A stretch of DNA of 64,000 nt from contig NC_052619.1 of the NCBI RefSeq assembly GCF_016545825.1, forward strand, positions 47,182,127-47,246,126, written 5' to 3'. Source of the DNA: Eucalyptus grandis (lineage: Eukaryota > Streptophyta > Magnoliopsida > Myrtales > Myrtaceae). Positions 47,159-58,653 of this stretch are shown here, in pieces. The notes beneath the pieces are model-generated. The model saw nothing but the letters and a program-made list of their open reading frames with translations, made no database searches and had not been told where the DNA came from. How positions within the stretch are numbered: position 1 is the stretch's first letter; the number at the start of each line of letters is the position of its first letter. A program made the translations under genes and the position numbers.

Positions 47159-47770
47159 GGCCCTACTCATAGGCATAATTGGACCATGGAGATGCGATAG
47201 TTCAAGAGAAATCGACGGTCAAGGGCGGCGTGAAAATCCATTAAATTGGACGTTGGGGATGACGAGACAAAAAGCATTGTCCCCTCTCTCAATTACATTT
47301 GCAGTTGACTGTCCAAATTAAACTTAAGAAATCCAATGATGGTTGGGAAAGGATGACGATTTAGTTTTCTTGTCACGTTCCACGTAATTTTTTAGATTAA
47401 ACTGGGAGACATGACGAGGAAGTTTTTAAAGTTACCCAATAGTGGGCTCCACATGACAAAAGAAACAAAATTCGCCGGCGGGATTATCCCGTGGAGATGT
47501 CATATATCCCGATGGTGTTGTCGAAATCAAACTTTTGACACAATCGATGACCGTGCGCTAGATGTTTAGGTTAGATAAAGTTAGAAGAACCAAGCTGCCA
47601 AATTTCAAGTACAATTCATCCAATTCCACAATTTATTACAAACTCAAAAGTGCACGACACTAGATTTACAATTACGTACGATGTTTTCGAGGCAAACACA
47701 ACAATTCTAAAAGTAAAGTCGAATTCTGCACTACAAATGGGAGCAACGTTCAAGCTGATTGCTGAATATA

Positions 47771-48333
47771 TCAAGAGTCGTCATCAGTGGCGAGACGGCT
47801 GAACATGACGGCATCCCTGGTCTTCCCCTTGAGCACGAAATACTTCTTCATCACCCCCTCCCTCCTGAACCCAGCCTTCTCCAGCACCTTCTGCGACGCC
47901 TTGTTCTCCACGTCCACCACCGCCTCCACCCTCTCCAGCTCCGGCCTCGCCCCGCCGAACACCTCCGCCACCGCCAGCCTCACCGCCTCCGTCATGATCC
48001 CCCTCCCCCAGTAGCCCGAGCCCAGCACGTAGCCCAGCTCCCCCGGCAGGCGTCGCTCGCGACCTCGTTCCGCTCCACCGCGACGACCCCGACCGGCCTG
48101 CCGTCGAGGCAGATGGCTCGGTGGTAAGGGTGGGGGAGCACGGTGCCGGCGATGTAGGCCAGGGCGTCGTCGCGGCTCGTGTAGGGCTCCCACCGGCAGA
48201 AGCGGGCGACGTCCGGGTCGGTGGCCCACACCATGAAGTCATCCACATCAGAGAGCTGCAGAGGACGGAGGGAGATCACGCCGCCGCTGCTTCCGCCCTG
48301 GGCGGGGGCGATTTGTCGGTCGTGCACCTCCAT
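47771..48333 (-). pseudogene. GNAT3: acetyltransferase copy broken by a one-base deletion
   Basis: Reads from ATG 48333 as MEVHDRQ... through the same blocks as GNAT2 (LSDVDDFMVWATDPDVARFC). The frame then shifts at a C run (48040-48044, five C where GNAT1 and GNAT2 have six), just before the acetyl-CoA loop. The remainder, GYWGRGIMTEA to the stop at 47771, is intact in another frame. As written, the first frame ends at 47992 and lacks the acetyl-CoA-binding half. A homopolymer error in the assembly would give the same picture, so the break needs read-level confirmation. Confidence 0.85.
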
Positions 48334-49830
48334 CGGAAGATCTCGAGTGCGAAGAACGGGCGTCGATGTCGTTGACGAGACGATGATGAACTTCTTGGAG
48401 AGAAGACGAGAGGAAGGGCGTTCTTATATATATCAGATTTCGTCAAGACCGACGGCGACGATGCTCCTCCATTGGAGCAGTTGCGAAGAAGTAGCGAAAC
48501 GAAGGTCAAAGTAGATGCAATCGATGGGTCCGCATGGGCTGGCCATTGATGACCATTGATGGCGACGTTTTGAGTGGAGCGCAAGGAGTCGCGTACGAGG
48601 CGGTGACGTGGCACAGACTCGCGCGGCGGCTATTGGATGGGCCCCACCAATTCGCCAGCCGCCAAGAAGGGAGGCAAAAAGAAAAAGAAAAATGGGAATT
48701 AGATCATATATCCCTGCGTGATTAGCAAGTCTTGCTCTTGCATTCACTTGCACGTGTTAAACTCCGAGATTCGATGCGACAGAAACTCGGGATCCACGTG
48801 GTCCGACGGCTTGTCTATATTGTGTTCATTTCATTGGGATGCATGCAAGAATAATGCACGTACGTGTTGATTAGTACTAAAACTCAACCTTAAGGATCAT
48901 GATTATTACTTGAGTTATTCCTTCCCCCGATGGACTCACGGCATTGTTCTTAAAATTGCAAATTTTTACACTTAAATTTTTTATGATCCTGACACTTTTG
49001 AGGAGTGGCGAAATTATCGTATGGTATGCAAATTGATGATATCCAATCAAAATCAATCAATGAGAGTGTTGGAATTAAATAGAGAAGCAGAACCATGAGT
49101 CAAAAAACAGTGCGAGAAATGAAATTTGAATGAAGACCATGCAAAGGTGCCTTGGCAGCGACTGGACCAATCTGGCCATGACGAAAACACCCAATTAAGT
49201 CATAATCCTTTAAATGATTTACCAATTCAATTCTTATAACTAATTTTGGTTAGATATCGTTTACATGGACGTTAGTAGTGTTGTATAAGATAGTCAACGT
49301 TGACATAGAAATTTTCAATTTTTTTTAATAATTTTTCATTTTATTCTTCTTTGTTCTTTTACTTTCTTTATTTATGTTCCTTTATTTTTTGTTCTAAAAA
49401 AGTCCGGCAAGGGTTATAGTTGAGATTGGTCGCCAGAAGTATGACGCTGCGGCCAAATTCTTCATCACCATCACCATCACCATCTTCCCTTCTTCCTTTG
49501 AGACATCCAACGTACTTGGTCATCAGATTCAGCAAGTCCATAATTTGGCCACGAGAGATACACTTCTTGCAAACCCTACCCTAGAATTTGGTCGCAAGAA
49601 TTTTTATTTCTTGCATCCGAATATGAGTTCATCGTTAAAAGTACTTTCGAATAATTATATCCTTCATCCCTTTTAACAACCAACTTCGATTCAATTCTTC
49701 TGGCAGTGAACTTTAGGCTTCTAGCCATCAAACGATTTTGGTTGCTAGACATCCATCTTTGAAAAACCCTCGTTGGCCGCACTCCGGTCTGGCCTCCCAC
49801 CTTTCGTTGGCCGCTAGAAGTTCTCGCTAT
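48334..49830. other. GNAT3 upstream region and spacer
   Basis: From about 48500 to 48640 lies a block shared with the region upstream of GNAT4 (about 58280-58400). Further right the DNA is AT-rich and includes a piece (about 49185-49350) related to the dispersed repeat at 20546. No gene is supported; the minus-strand open frame at 49576-49839 has no known domain. Confidence 0.45.
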
Positions 49831-51341
49831 TGTATGCATAATGCAATACCGTTTGTTGTAACCAGTAAAATTAAACTTAAATAATAATTTTGAGAAAGCA
49901 ATAACAAATTTAATAATGACGGATACAAAAAATATATTGAATGAATTTTCTTAACGAGTAAAGACAGCCAAATTACAACCAAAAATAGATTTTCAAAATT
50001 GCTATAAAATTGTAATGGAGTTAGTCGGGAGGTGAGTTACGGATAATCAAATCTCCTTAAGGTGCTATTTCTCCCAAGATATGGCACTTCAATTCTATTT
50101 GTATTAGCACTACGCAAACATAACTTAATCAAACTTTTTCCCCAACTGGACACGTCTCATGCGTTACTACTTATGAACTAAAGAAACATGTCTTTTTAAA
50201 GACAAAGAAAACTACTATAGAAAACTAAAAGGATATGAACTGACGAGTCATGTTGGTTATATTCGCACTTGTTACACCATAAACTTATAATTACGACATT
50301 TCCCCCACATTAATAATTAAAAACTTTTTTTTTTTTAACTTGAAGAATTCTAAGTGTGCCAGTGGAAGTACATTGTATCATGATAGGTAGTTTTCGCTCT
50401 GAACCTTTTTTAATGAAAGCCTGTCAAACTTAAGTAATGAATTAACAAATATATATTTGAATTTGAAGAATTCTAAGTACACTGTATTATGATAAATAGT
50501 TTTTGCTTTGAACCTTCTTTAATGAAAACCTGTCAGACTTACTTAACTAGTCAATGAATTAAGCCTTGAACCGCTAGTTATTCATATAAGCCCAAACAAT
50601 AAACCTCACATAAAGTCTTTCCGATTCAAAATTGGTTCTTGGTTGCGTTCATTCTTTCAGCCTTCAACCTATTGGGATTCATACTTGCTTTTGAAAATCT
50701 AGCATAGTGATAGGCGGCAGGTGGGCGCGAGTAATGACGAGAATGAATGATAAAAGGAGTTTATATTTCTCAATTTTATTCAAGGTATAGAATAGTTTAA
50801 AAAAAATCAACTTCTAATTTCTTGTCCAAATCTATTTCTAAAGCAAAAATCTATTCTAAAAATAGAAAAATGAAATTACATTACCAAATGAATTTATATT
50901 CCAAACTTGTTTCAAGAAACAGAAAAAAAAAATATAAGTAGAAAAATAGAATAGTTATCATGAGCTCCATTGCTCCTTCAAAGTTCAACTTCTTCGGCCT
51001 CAACTTAATCATTCTCAAATTCTATTTTTCAAAATCTCTTCTAAAAAGGTTCATTCCCATCTTTTTCCCTAGGATATGCATCCACAAAAAATTTAGCATC
51101 CCTTGAATCTAGGATAGTATTGACATCGATTTACACATTTTCAGATTTGTGAACTAAAAATATGTATGCGCTACCTATTTGAGCATAATTGATGAATATA
51201 TGAACCATTATTTTAAGTCCCGACTAAGTTTGTTTAGGAGGAGGAATCGCCACATTGACTACCCCCCCCCCTCCTTCAAAAATTTGTATGATAATAACAT
51301 TCCATTATATAGCTCATATGAAGTCTAACCCATCTTCTACC

Positions 51342-51700
51342 TAGGGTGTCAAAAGCTGAACCAAACCAAACCGAAAAATTCGGTTTTCATTCGGTTCGGT
51401 TCTCATAAAAAACCGAATTTTGTTTTATCGGTTTGGTTTTTATCGATTAACCGAACCGAATCGAACCAACAACCAATAAGAGCTTATTTCTTGAAAACAA
51501 AAAATATATACAAAAAAAAAAAAAGACAAATGCAAAAATTGAAAACTGAAAGCTGAAAACCAAAAACCGAAAAATCAAAGGCGAACCGAATTGAGTTCGG
51601 TTCATATTCGGTTCAGTTCAGAAGTTTTTCCTAATTGTTCGGTTTGGTGCAGTTTTTCAAAAAAACCGAATCGAACCAAACCGAACCGTTGACATCCCTA
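51342..51700. mobile_element. hAT-type MITE with perfect 8-bp target duplication
   Basis: A 359-bp element with terminal inverted repeats TAGGGTGTCAA / TTGACATCCCTA, flanked on both sides by CTTCTACC (51334-51341 and 51701-51708), an exact 8-bp duplication typical of hAT elements. The inside is built of repeated AACCGAACCGAA words and their complement TTCGGTTCGG, so it could fold into a long imperfect hairpin. No transposase is present. It is nested in the Copia-like relic and therefore younger. Confidence 0.88.
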
Positions 51701-51719
51701 CTTCTACCTTATTAAGAAT

Positions 51720-52310
51720 ATGGTTTGCAGTTATAATTGCCTCCCTCACAGGCATAGACTAAGATCTTCAAGGTTCATTTCTTTTCATTTGTGCTTCAAA
51801 CAACTTTTAAAGTTTGAGCAGCCCGAATGCAACTTCCCAATGATATTTGCCACTTGGAATGATTCACTTAATGACATTCCCTCAACAAAAATGTCATTTA
51901 GAATTATTTGCAATTGCTAAACCTAACTCATCAAGGTTTTAGAATCCACCATCTTGAAGTTCAGAAATTTGGCAACCACAAATTTCTTATTGCCCACATC
52001 CTTTGTCTTGTATTTATTTTCTAAGGACTCCCATAACTATTTGGTAGTTCCAATGTTACAATAAACATCATATAGGGAATCTACTAAACAGTTAAGGATA
52101 TAATTTAGGTATAAGAATGGTCGTGCTTCCAAGCCTCCAATGCCCCAAGCATCATGACAGTTTGCTCATATGGACTAATTACATGGTACACCTCTGATAA
52201 GTATTGGACTAGATTTTATGTAGTTAAATTGAGGAAAATCTTCTACTACCACTACTTAAAGCCCACACTAGTAAATCTCTCCAATTTTTCATTCGATGTA
52301 ACTAGAGGTG
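51720..52310 (-). pseudogene. Copia gag relic
   Basis: The minus-strand translation contains LENKYKTKDVGNKKFVVAKF and LNFKMVDSKT, the characteristic core of plant Copia gag (UBN2 family), followed by VEGMSLSESFQVANIIGKL. Several stops and shifts break it. It supports the identity and direction of the surrounding LTR element. Confidence 0.8.
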
Positions 52311-52988
52311 GTAACATTAAGGAAGGCAAAGTCCATTGAACCATGCCTCGAGAAACAAAACCATATAACATTTGGCCTGTACTATTTTGAAAAGTAGTCT
52401 CATGCATATCAGCCATGTGACTTGTACTCATACACAAATGTTCTCGACTTGAAAGTGCATGGCATTTGCTATCATAAAACCAAGCCCCAAGTCTGAACCT
52501 CTCCAACAGTAGCGGTTGAATCAACCATAGTAATGTCTCTAGAAACATCATGGACATTATTGGATACTTAATAATTATTGTTGTATGCATAATAACTTCG
52601 AGAAAGTGATAACAAATTTAATAATAACTAAGTCCATAAATATATTGAATGAATTTTCTTAAAGAGTAAAGATGATTGAATTACAAACCAAAATAGACTT
52701 ACCAAATTGCTATAAAATTGTAATAGAATTCTTGCCAATAGTGCTTTGCAAATTTACGAATCGATACCTCCTAAATTACAACACCTTGAACCATCACTCG
52801 TATCACTATGCAAACAGGATTCAATCAAACTTTTTCTTGAATTGGCACACCTCGAGCATGACTACTTATGAATTAGAGAGACACATCTTCTTGAAGACAA
52901 AGAAAGTTACTACAGAAAACTAGAAGGACATGAATCAAAGAGTTATGTTGGTTATGCTCGAGCCCTTAACCCATAATTAAAACACTCA

Positions 52989-53657
52989 TGACCATACAAA
53001 TCTTATTGAATTTTTCGGTTGGCAAGAGACCGCTTTTCTTTTTTCTTTTTTTTTTGTTAGTGAAATATGGATCTTGTCGCCTTGCTTATGTTTTTATTAC
53101 CAAAATTTTGGTAGGAACATGTCTAACAAGTCGAATTACAAAATAAAAAGACCGTTGAGTCTTTTTTTTCTCTGACCCTGCTGTTGACGTTGGTGCGTTC
53201 ATTGGTGAGGCCGTCGAGTCTTTTTTTTTTCTTGGCGGTGCCGTGGATTACGATAGATAGTCAACGAAATTTCTTTTTCTATAAGATTGGGAAACAATCC
53301 AGTACGAGGAATTACATATATAATAAGGTTCATATATTATCAGATCGAATAATATCCCATGAAAATATACTGATGATGAATTGTTAGATAATATTATACT
53401 CGAGCCATTATTAGGAACCGTGGAGCATGTGGCCTTTGAGATGAGCAGGAGGGAGTGAAAGAAACAAGAACAAAAAGCCGTTGACGAACAAGGGATCGAT
53501 CAAAGGCAAAGAGCAGAGGGCGTTTTGAGAACGTTAAGATAAAAAGAAGGGGCACGTCGCTCCCAAGATCGCCATCCTCGCACTTCGACACGAGTTGGAT
53601 CGGTGAATACTACGTACGAACGAGCATCCCAGTTGGAAGTTCGAGCAGAGGGAGACA
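52989..53657. other. Spacer and actin-locus upstream region
   Basis: AT-rich with T-runs. No gene or element was recognised. The last 250 bases are more mixed in composition and may be the leader of the ancestral actin gene. Confidence 0.4.
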
Positions 53658-56267
53658 ATGACAGTCGACGAGGATGCGCAGCCTGTCGTTATCGACAATG
53701 GAACTGGGATGGTTAAGGTGTGCATCATCCTGGCCATAGCTTTGATTGGAAATTACATGATTGTATTACGTTTTTGTTCTTTAGTTCCGACCGAATTAAC
53801 TCACTCGAGTGGCGTTCCACGATTTCGTGCCTCGCATGTTGTGGGTCGTATTGTTTAGGCTGGAATTGCCAGAGGTATTTGTCCAACAGCAAACTTCCCG
53901 AGTGTCGTCGGTCGTCCAAGATACCCCGGTGTCATGGTCGGTACGGGGTAAGATGCCTATGTAGGGGACGAGGCCATGTCTAAAAGGGGCGTTCTCACCT
54001 TGAAGTACCCTATCAAACACGGAGTAGTCGTGGACTGGAACGATATGGAAAAGATATGGCATCACACCTTCTACAATGAGCTCCGTGTCGCTCCCGAAGA
54101 ACAGCCGGTGCTCCTGACCGAACCACCTCTCAACCCGAGATCCAATAGGGAGAAGATGACGCAGATCATGTTCGAAACCTTCAACGTCCCCGCATTGTAC
54201 GTGGCCATACAAGCCGTCCTCTCCCTTCATGCCTCCGGTCGTGCTACAGGTTCGTGGTGATTAATTGCAAGAACATTTACATTCCAGAAAGAATACTGAT
54301 ATTGAGATAGGATTTGAAGAGCGATGTTTTGTATTTTCATTGTTGAAAGTGGTAGGATGCTTCAACATCGGAGAATGATATGATGTATAACAGTTAATAT
54401 ATTCTAGTTGGTTCATAACTTATTGACTTAAAATTGTAAGTGAAAATGTGCATGCTCCCACCAGAAAGGACGAGACATGTTTGTATTGGGGCATCATTAA
54501 AGTGCTTTACTTTTAGACTTGCTTTATTTATAGCTACTTGGCTCTTAATGAGGGAATTATCTGTTTTTATCCAGGTATCGTGTTGGACGTGTTGGACTCT
54601 GGCGATGGAGTTAGCCACGCCGTCCCCATCTATGAAGGCTACGCACTGCCTCACGCAGTCCGCCGTGTCGACCTCGCCGGGCATAACACGACGGATTATC
54701 TGATGACACTCTTGAGGGAAGAGGATATTCACTCACTACTACGGCAGAACGTGAAATTGTTCGCGTCCTGAAGGAGAAGCTCGCATACGTGGCCCTCGAC
54801 TACGACGAGGAGCTCAGAACTGCCCGCAGGAGCTCGGCAATCGAGAAAAGCTACGAGTTGCCCGATGGAAAGGTCGTGACCATCGGAGAAGAGCTCTTTC
54901 AATGCGCCGAAGTCCTGTTCCAGCCGTCGCTCATCGGGATGGACGAACCCGGGATTCACAAGACCATATACGACTCGATCCAGAAGTGTGACATCGTCCT
55001 CAGGAGAAACCTGTACGGGAGCATTGTGCTTAGCGGCGGATCGACCATGCTTCGTGGAATGGCCGAACGCATGCGTAAGGAGATGGCCAAACTTATCCCT
55101 CCGACAATCAAATTTAAGGTGGCGGATCCTCCGGAAAGAAGGTTCAGCGCTTGGGCCGGAGAATCCGTGCTTTGCTCCCTCGGCAGAAATGAAAAGGTAC
55201 GGAAAAATGTCGGCTCAAGTCTTTGTTGTTTCGGAGGCTATGCAACTTCTCTCTACTCTCGTCATCACCGTCGTGTCACTCCATCGTTCAAGTTTTAGCT
55301 GTTTCAAAAGCTATGCAACTTCTCTCTATTCTTGTCGTTACCGTCGTGTCACCCCGTCGTTGTGTCTTTACTAGGCCGTGATCCGCACAATGCCTCGGAC
55401 ATAAAAAAAAAAAAAAAATCTAGTAATTACTTATGAAATAACATTGCCTAGACTGATTCAAAAAGGTACCGAAAACTGTCGGCTCAAGACTTAGTTGTTT
55501 CGAAAGCTATGCAACTTCTTTTTATTCTTGTTGTCGCAGTCATGTCACCCTGTTGTTGTATCTTTACGAATCCGTGATCCGCACAATAGTTTGGACATAA
55601 AAGAAAAGTCCACTAATTACTCATGAAATAACATGGCCTCGACGAATTCAAAAAGATACCAAAAAATGCTGGCTCAAGTCTTTGTTGTTTCGAAAGCCAT
55701 GCAACTTCTCACTAGTCTTGTCGTCACCATCATGTCACCCTGTCATTGTGTCTTTACTAGGCTATTATTTGCACAACAGTTCGGACATAAAAGAAAAGTA
55801 CTAATTACTCATGAAATAACATTGCCTAGACGGATTCAAAAAGGTATCGAAAAATGTCAAGCTCTCAAGTCTTAGTTGTTTTGAAGGCTATGCAACTTCT
55901 CTCTATTATCGTCGTCACCGTCATGTCACCCCGTTGTTGTGTCTTTATTAGGCCGTGATCCGCACGATAGTTGGGACATAAAAGAAAAGTCTACTAATTA
56001 CACAAGAAATAGCATTGCATATAGCGAGGTAGCTTATCATAACACATTAGGATGATAGGCAGCATTATCGCCGTTTCCTTGGTGGACTTGATCTTTTTCG
56101 TTGTACCTATTCCTGAGTTGAAGCCAGAATGGGCGCTTGAGAGTAGCAGGATTGTAGTACTCTAGTTTCGTTCTGAGGGTTTTGAAATTATTTGGATGCA
56201 GATGTGGATAACAAAGGCAGAGTACGACGAGTCTGGTGCGTCCATCGTTCACAGAAAGTGCTTCTAG
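53658..56267 (+). pseudogene. Actin gene copy with stop, frameshift and expanded last intron
   Basis: Exons 53658-53717, 53859-54249, 54575-55196 and 56202-56267 follow the plant actin plan, with introns after about codons 20, 150 and 355. Hallmarks include [54 protein letters not shown] and the C-terminal SIVHRKCF. Breaks: TAA at 53949-53951, where actins read [11 protein letters not shown] (one codon also lost); a 9-bp in-frame tandem duplication at the start of exon 3 (VLDVLD); and a one-base loss near 54720 that shifts the frame, after which the correct frame continues. Many conserved residues are changed, for example AGFAGDDAPRA has become AGIARGICPTA. Retained introns show it arose by DNA duplication rather than from mRNA. 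Function as an actin is unlikely. Confidence 0.9.
55197..56010. repeat. Minisatellite of about 187 bp units in the last actin intron
   Basis: Units begin at about 55191, 55463, 55651 and 55838 with AAAAGGTA(C/T)(C/G)GAAAA-like sequence, each followed by GGCTCAAG(T/A)CTT, GCTATGCAACTTCT and CCGTGATCCGCAC. Spacing is 187-188 bp, except that the first unit carries an extra partial copy of about 85 bp. The array starts at the exon 3 donor, so each unit repeats donor-like sequence. Confidence 0.85.
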
Positions 56268-56997
56268 ATTTCTAGGGTTGCAAGTTTATGAAGTAACTAT
56301 GGGGTTTTGCATCGTCGGATCATGACGCGGGGCGTTATCATTTGCTCATTTTGCTTTTGGTTCGTCCTTATGGGATGTTGTTTTGATATATAGTGTTGTA
56401 TTTTGCGATTACTCCTCTCCAGTCTCTCGTTTCTCTTTCAGAGATCATGAAAGATCTCCTTGCCTTTAAAATAAAAAAAATCGATAGATTGTGGAAGTTT
56501 TCTCAATGCGACCTCAAGTTGAACGGATGAGCAAATTACATATTATAGTCATTATGGAGATGATACTAAAGTCTAATCCCTAGAGAAGAGCCCAAAAAAG
56601 AAATACAATCAGTATACACTTCCTCTTATTTAGGTTCTTAAAGTCTAAATTTTGAACATTTGGTTTCATTTTTGCTTTCAATAACAAAAGGAATATTGCC
56701 ACTAAAAATACACTTATGATAGATTTATCCTTCGTAACCTTTGTCAAATACCCCTATAAAATGGCTACCACGAAACACACATGGCAAGCAACTAGCCTGA
56801 CGTGGATCTGACACGAAAATTTAACATATTGCTCTTTGAACAATGTTGTGGGGAAGACAAATCTAAAGAAAATGAATTGATATTAAGAATTAGGAATTAG
56901 GACAAAATCAAATATACCCCTTCTATCTCTATCAAAGCACCAAAATGTTAGGGCAAAATTGGGGTAAAATTAGGCATTTGAGCATATTTCCAAAACG
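56268..56997. other. Spacer after the actin copy
   Basis: Probable 3' flank of the actin gene, then AT-rich DNA. No gene is seen. Confidence 0.4.
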
Positions 56998-57290
56998 TGG
57001 GAAAGCTGGAAGCTGTTGGAGAAGGTAAGAATAGAGAAGAGTTGCTACCCATCAAGAGGATGCTCGATGGAGATATGGTGAGGGAGAATGTGCCAGGTTT
57101 GATAGAATCTTCGCTTAAGAATGAGCATTCTATGGACTTGGCTTGTTCCATGATGAAGCTTACGAGGAGATATGTTGCCAACGGTTTGAATGCTCGCCCT
57201 AAAATGGCCAAAGTTTCATGACTCTTTACAAGATCTTCTCTTCCTTGTAAGACTGATCCATCGAACGAGATTGAATCTCTACAACATTAT
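56998..57290 (+). pseudogene. 3' fragment of a LysM receptor-like kinase (LYK4/LYK5 type)
   Basis: The frame from about 56998 reads GKLEAVGEGKNREELL, DGDMVRENVPGLIESSLKNE, then MDLACSMMKLTRRYV and LNARPKMAKVS. This is the pattern of the kinase C-lobe end of plant LYK4/LYK5 receptors (VRE.L..F.DPSL...YP.DLA..M..LA..C...DLN.RP). After a frame change the C-terminal tail LYKIFSSL and DPSNEIES follows, matching the usual end of this family. The remainder of the gene (LysM ectodomain, membrane segment, ATP-binding lobe) is absent, and stops lie in the tail. It is a relic of a chitin/LCO-receptor-type gene, without function as it stands. Confidence 0.7.
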
Positions 57291-58653
57291 TTCTATCAAT
57301 ATGTTGAATTTTCACATAAGATCCATGTCAGCCAATTCACTTGCCATGTGTAATTTCACGTCAGCAATTTAATAAGATTTAAACAGAAGTTAACTAATGA
57401 TAAATTTATCAGAGATGTACCAATTTATGAATTTTTTTACCACGAAATTAGTTTGAGATTTGATATTTTTTGTGGTATTATCCCTAACAAAAAAGCTATA
57501 TTATGCATTTGTAATTATTATTTTATATAGTTGATGAGAAAATTTTATCCAAGATCGATTTTCCTTCTTAATACTTACACCTTTTTCATGATAATTCCAT
57601 AATGTAATCAACTTATGATTCTTCTTTTATAATAAATTGAAATATGCCTTATAAAATAGGAAAATAAATAGGAAAATAGGAAGTTCATGGTATCATTTCA
57701 CGCACGCTCTTTTACTTCACATAAGAATATCTCTAACATAATTTAATTTTTTAATTTTTAATTTTTTGCAATAAAGAATGTAATTGGCAGCAGCACAGTT
57801 TCAATGTCACTCAATTGAAACAATTTACTTTAAAAATTATGAAAGTGTCATTGATTGTACATGTCAATGTATTTAATCATTCCCACTTTTCTTCGTCTTG
57901 GTCCCACCGCTTAATTTTTGTCAGATTTCTGTGTCTCCTCCGTGGACCCCACTAACCTTTCTCTACTTCAAAATAGGATTGAATCGACTCTTTTTGTTCT
58001 AAATTTTTAATTTTCTTGCTAAGTGACCGGTACCATTTAGTTCGGTCCGATTCTAGTCCCATTAACTAGAATTAATCCTTTTTGATCTAATTTTCAGTCC
58101 TAAAAATTAAGAATCAATTCTCTTAGTCTGGTTCTTGATTCCTAGGTGAGACTCGACCAGGTTGGAAGCAATCACCATTACTTTGAGAGAGATCAACACA
58201 TGTCGAGGGCAAACATAAAGTCAGCCATCTAGACCATTCAAACTCACGCGCATTTTCGTTCTTATCTAACTTACGGTGTTAACATCCGAAGATGAAATCA
58301 ATGGGTTCGTCGGGGGCCGGCGACCAGAGATGGCGACTTTTGAGTGGCGAGCAAGGAATAGAGTATACGGCAGCGATGTGGCATGGACGGCGGCGGCGGC
58401 GGCTAACGGAAGATACATGGAAGATACAGATCCAGCGACGCATCATGTTGAGAGCAACATGAATAGCAGCCTCTCTCTATCGTTAGACCATTAGAAAATT
58501 CAGCCATCCAGGCCATTCAAGCTCCTGTGCATTTTCGTCCGTGGCGACTGTTTATGTTTCCTTGCGTCCCGCGGCCGGCGACTTCGGACACCTCTCCGGC
58601 CAGCCCACCTTCCTTCCGAACTCCGAGTTTTACCTTCCCCTCTCCCGTTTTGC
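57291..58653. other. Spacer and GNAT4 upstream region
   Basis: AT-rich to about 58200. Then two related segments (about 58217-58260 and 58498-58541; CAGCCATC, CCATTCAA, GCGCATTTTCGT/GTGCATTTTCGT) form a direct repeat upstream of GNAT4. Between them lies the block shared with the GNAT3 upstream region (AATCAATGGGTTCGTC, GCGACTTTTGAGTGGCGAGC). Open frames here are not supported as genes. Confidence 0.5.

Larger units (their letters stand above)
44300..47770. other. Repeat-rich spacer between GNAT2 and GNAT3
   Basis: No intact gene. About 44480-44640 and 45520-45760 are diverged copies of the same sequence (ATTGATTAAAATTAGT, TGGCCAATTC/GACCAATTCT, ATGTCTT). Between them lies AT-rich DNA starting TAGGGGTGAGTAGTTC (44923-44938), with GGTTC/GAACC words, like a MITE family seen also near 59997. 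Short tandem duplications at 46793-46876 and 47068-47158 are listed separately. Confidence 0.5.
49831..52988 (-). mobile_element. Degenerate Copia-like LTR element, minus orientation
   Basis: Direct repeats at about 49831-50298 and 52579-52988 are diverged LTRs (shared TTGAATGAATTTTCTTAA, TTGCTATAAAATTGTAAT, TATGTTGGTTAT). Both begin TGTATGCATA-like on the + strand and end in CA. Next to the left LTR, the minus strand reads a purine tract (GTGGGGGAAA), fitting minus orientation. Between them are gag remnants on the minus strand and a nested MITE. Protease, integrase and RT were not seen, so most of the inside is lost. The flanks give no clear target duplication. Confidence 0.6.

Noticed and set aside
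48276..48753. Open frames upstream of GNAT3
   Set aside because: They fall in the putative promoter block, overlap on both strands and match nothing.
55191..56010. Regularly spaced repeats as a CRISPR-like array
   Set aside because: Units are about 187 bp, repeated over their full length, and lie in a plant actin intron; this is a minisatellite.
53658..56267. Actin locus as an active gene
   Set aside because: An in-frame stop, a frameshift and substitutions at invariant residues argue against a normal product.
58276..58494. 72-codon frame upstream of GNAT4
   Set aside because: It overlaps the shared upstream block, whose counterpart near GNAT3 does not preserve this frame.
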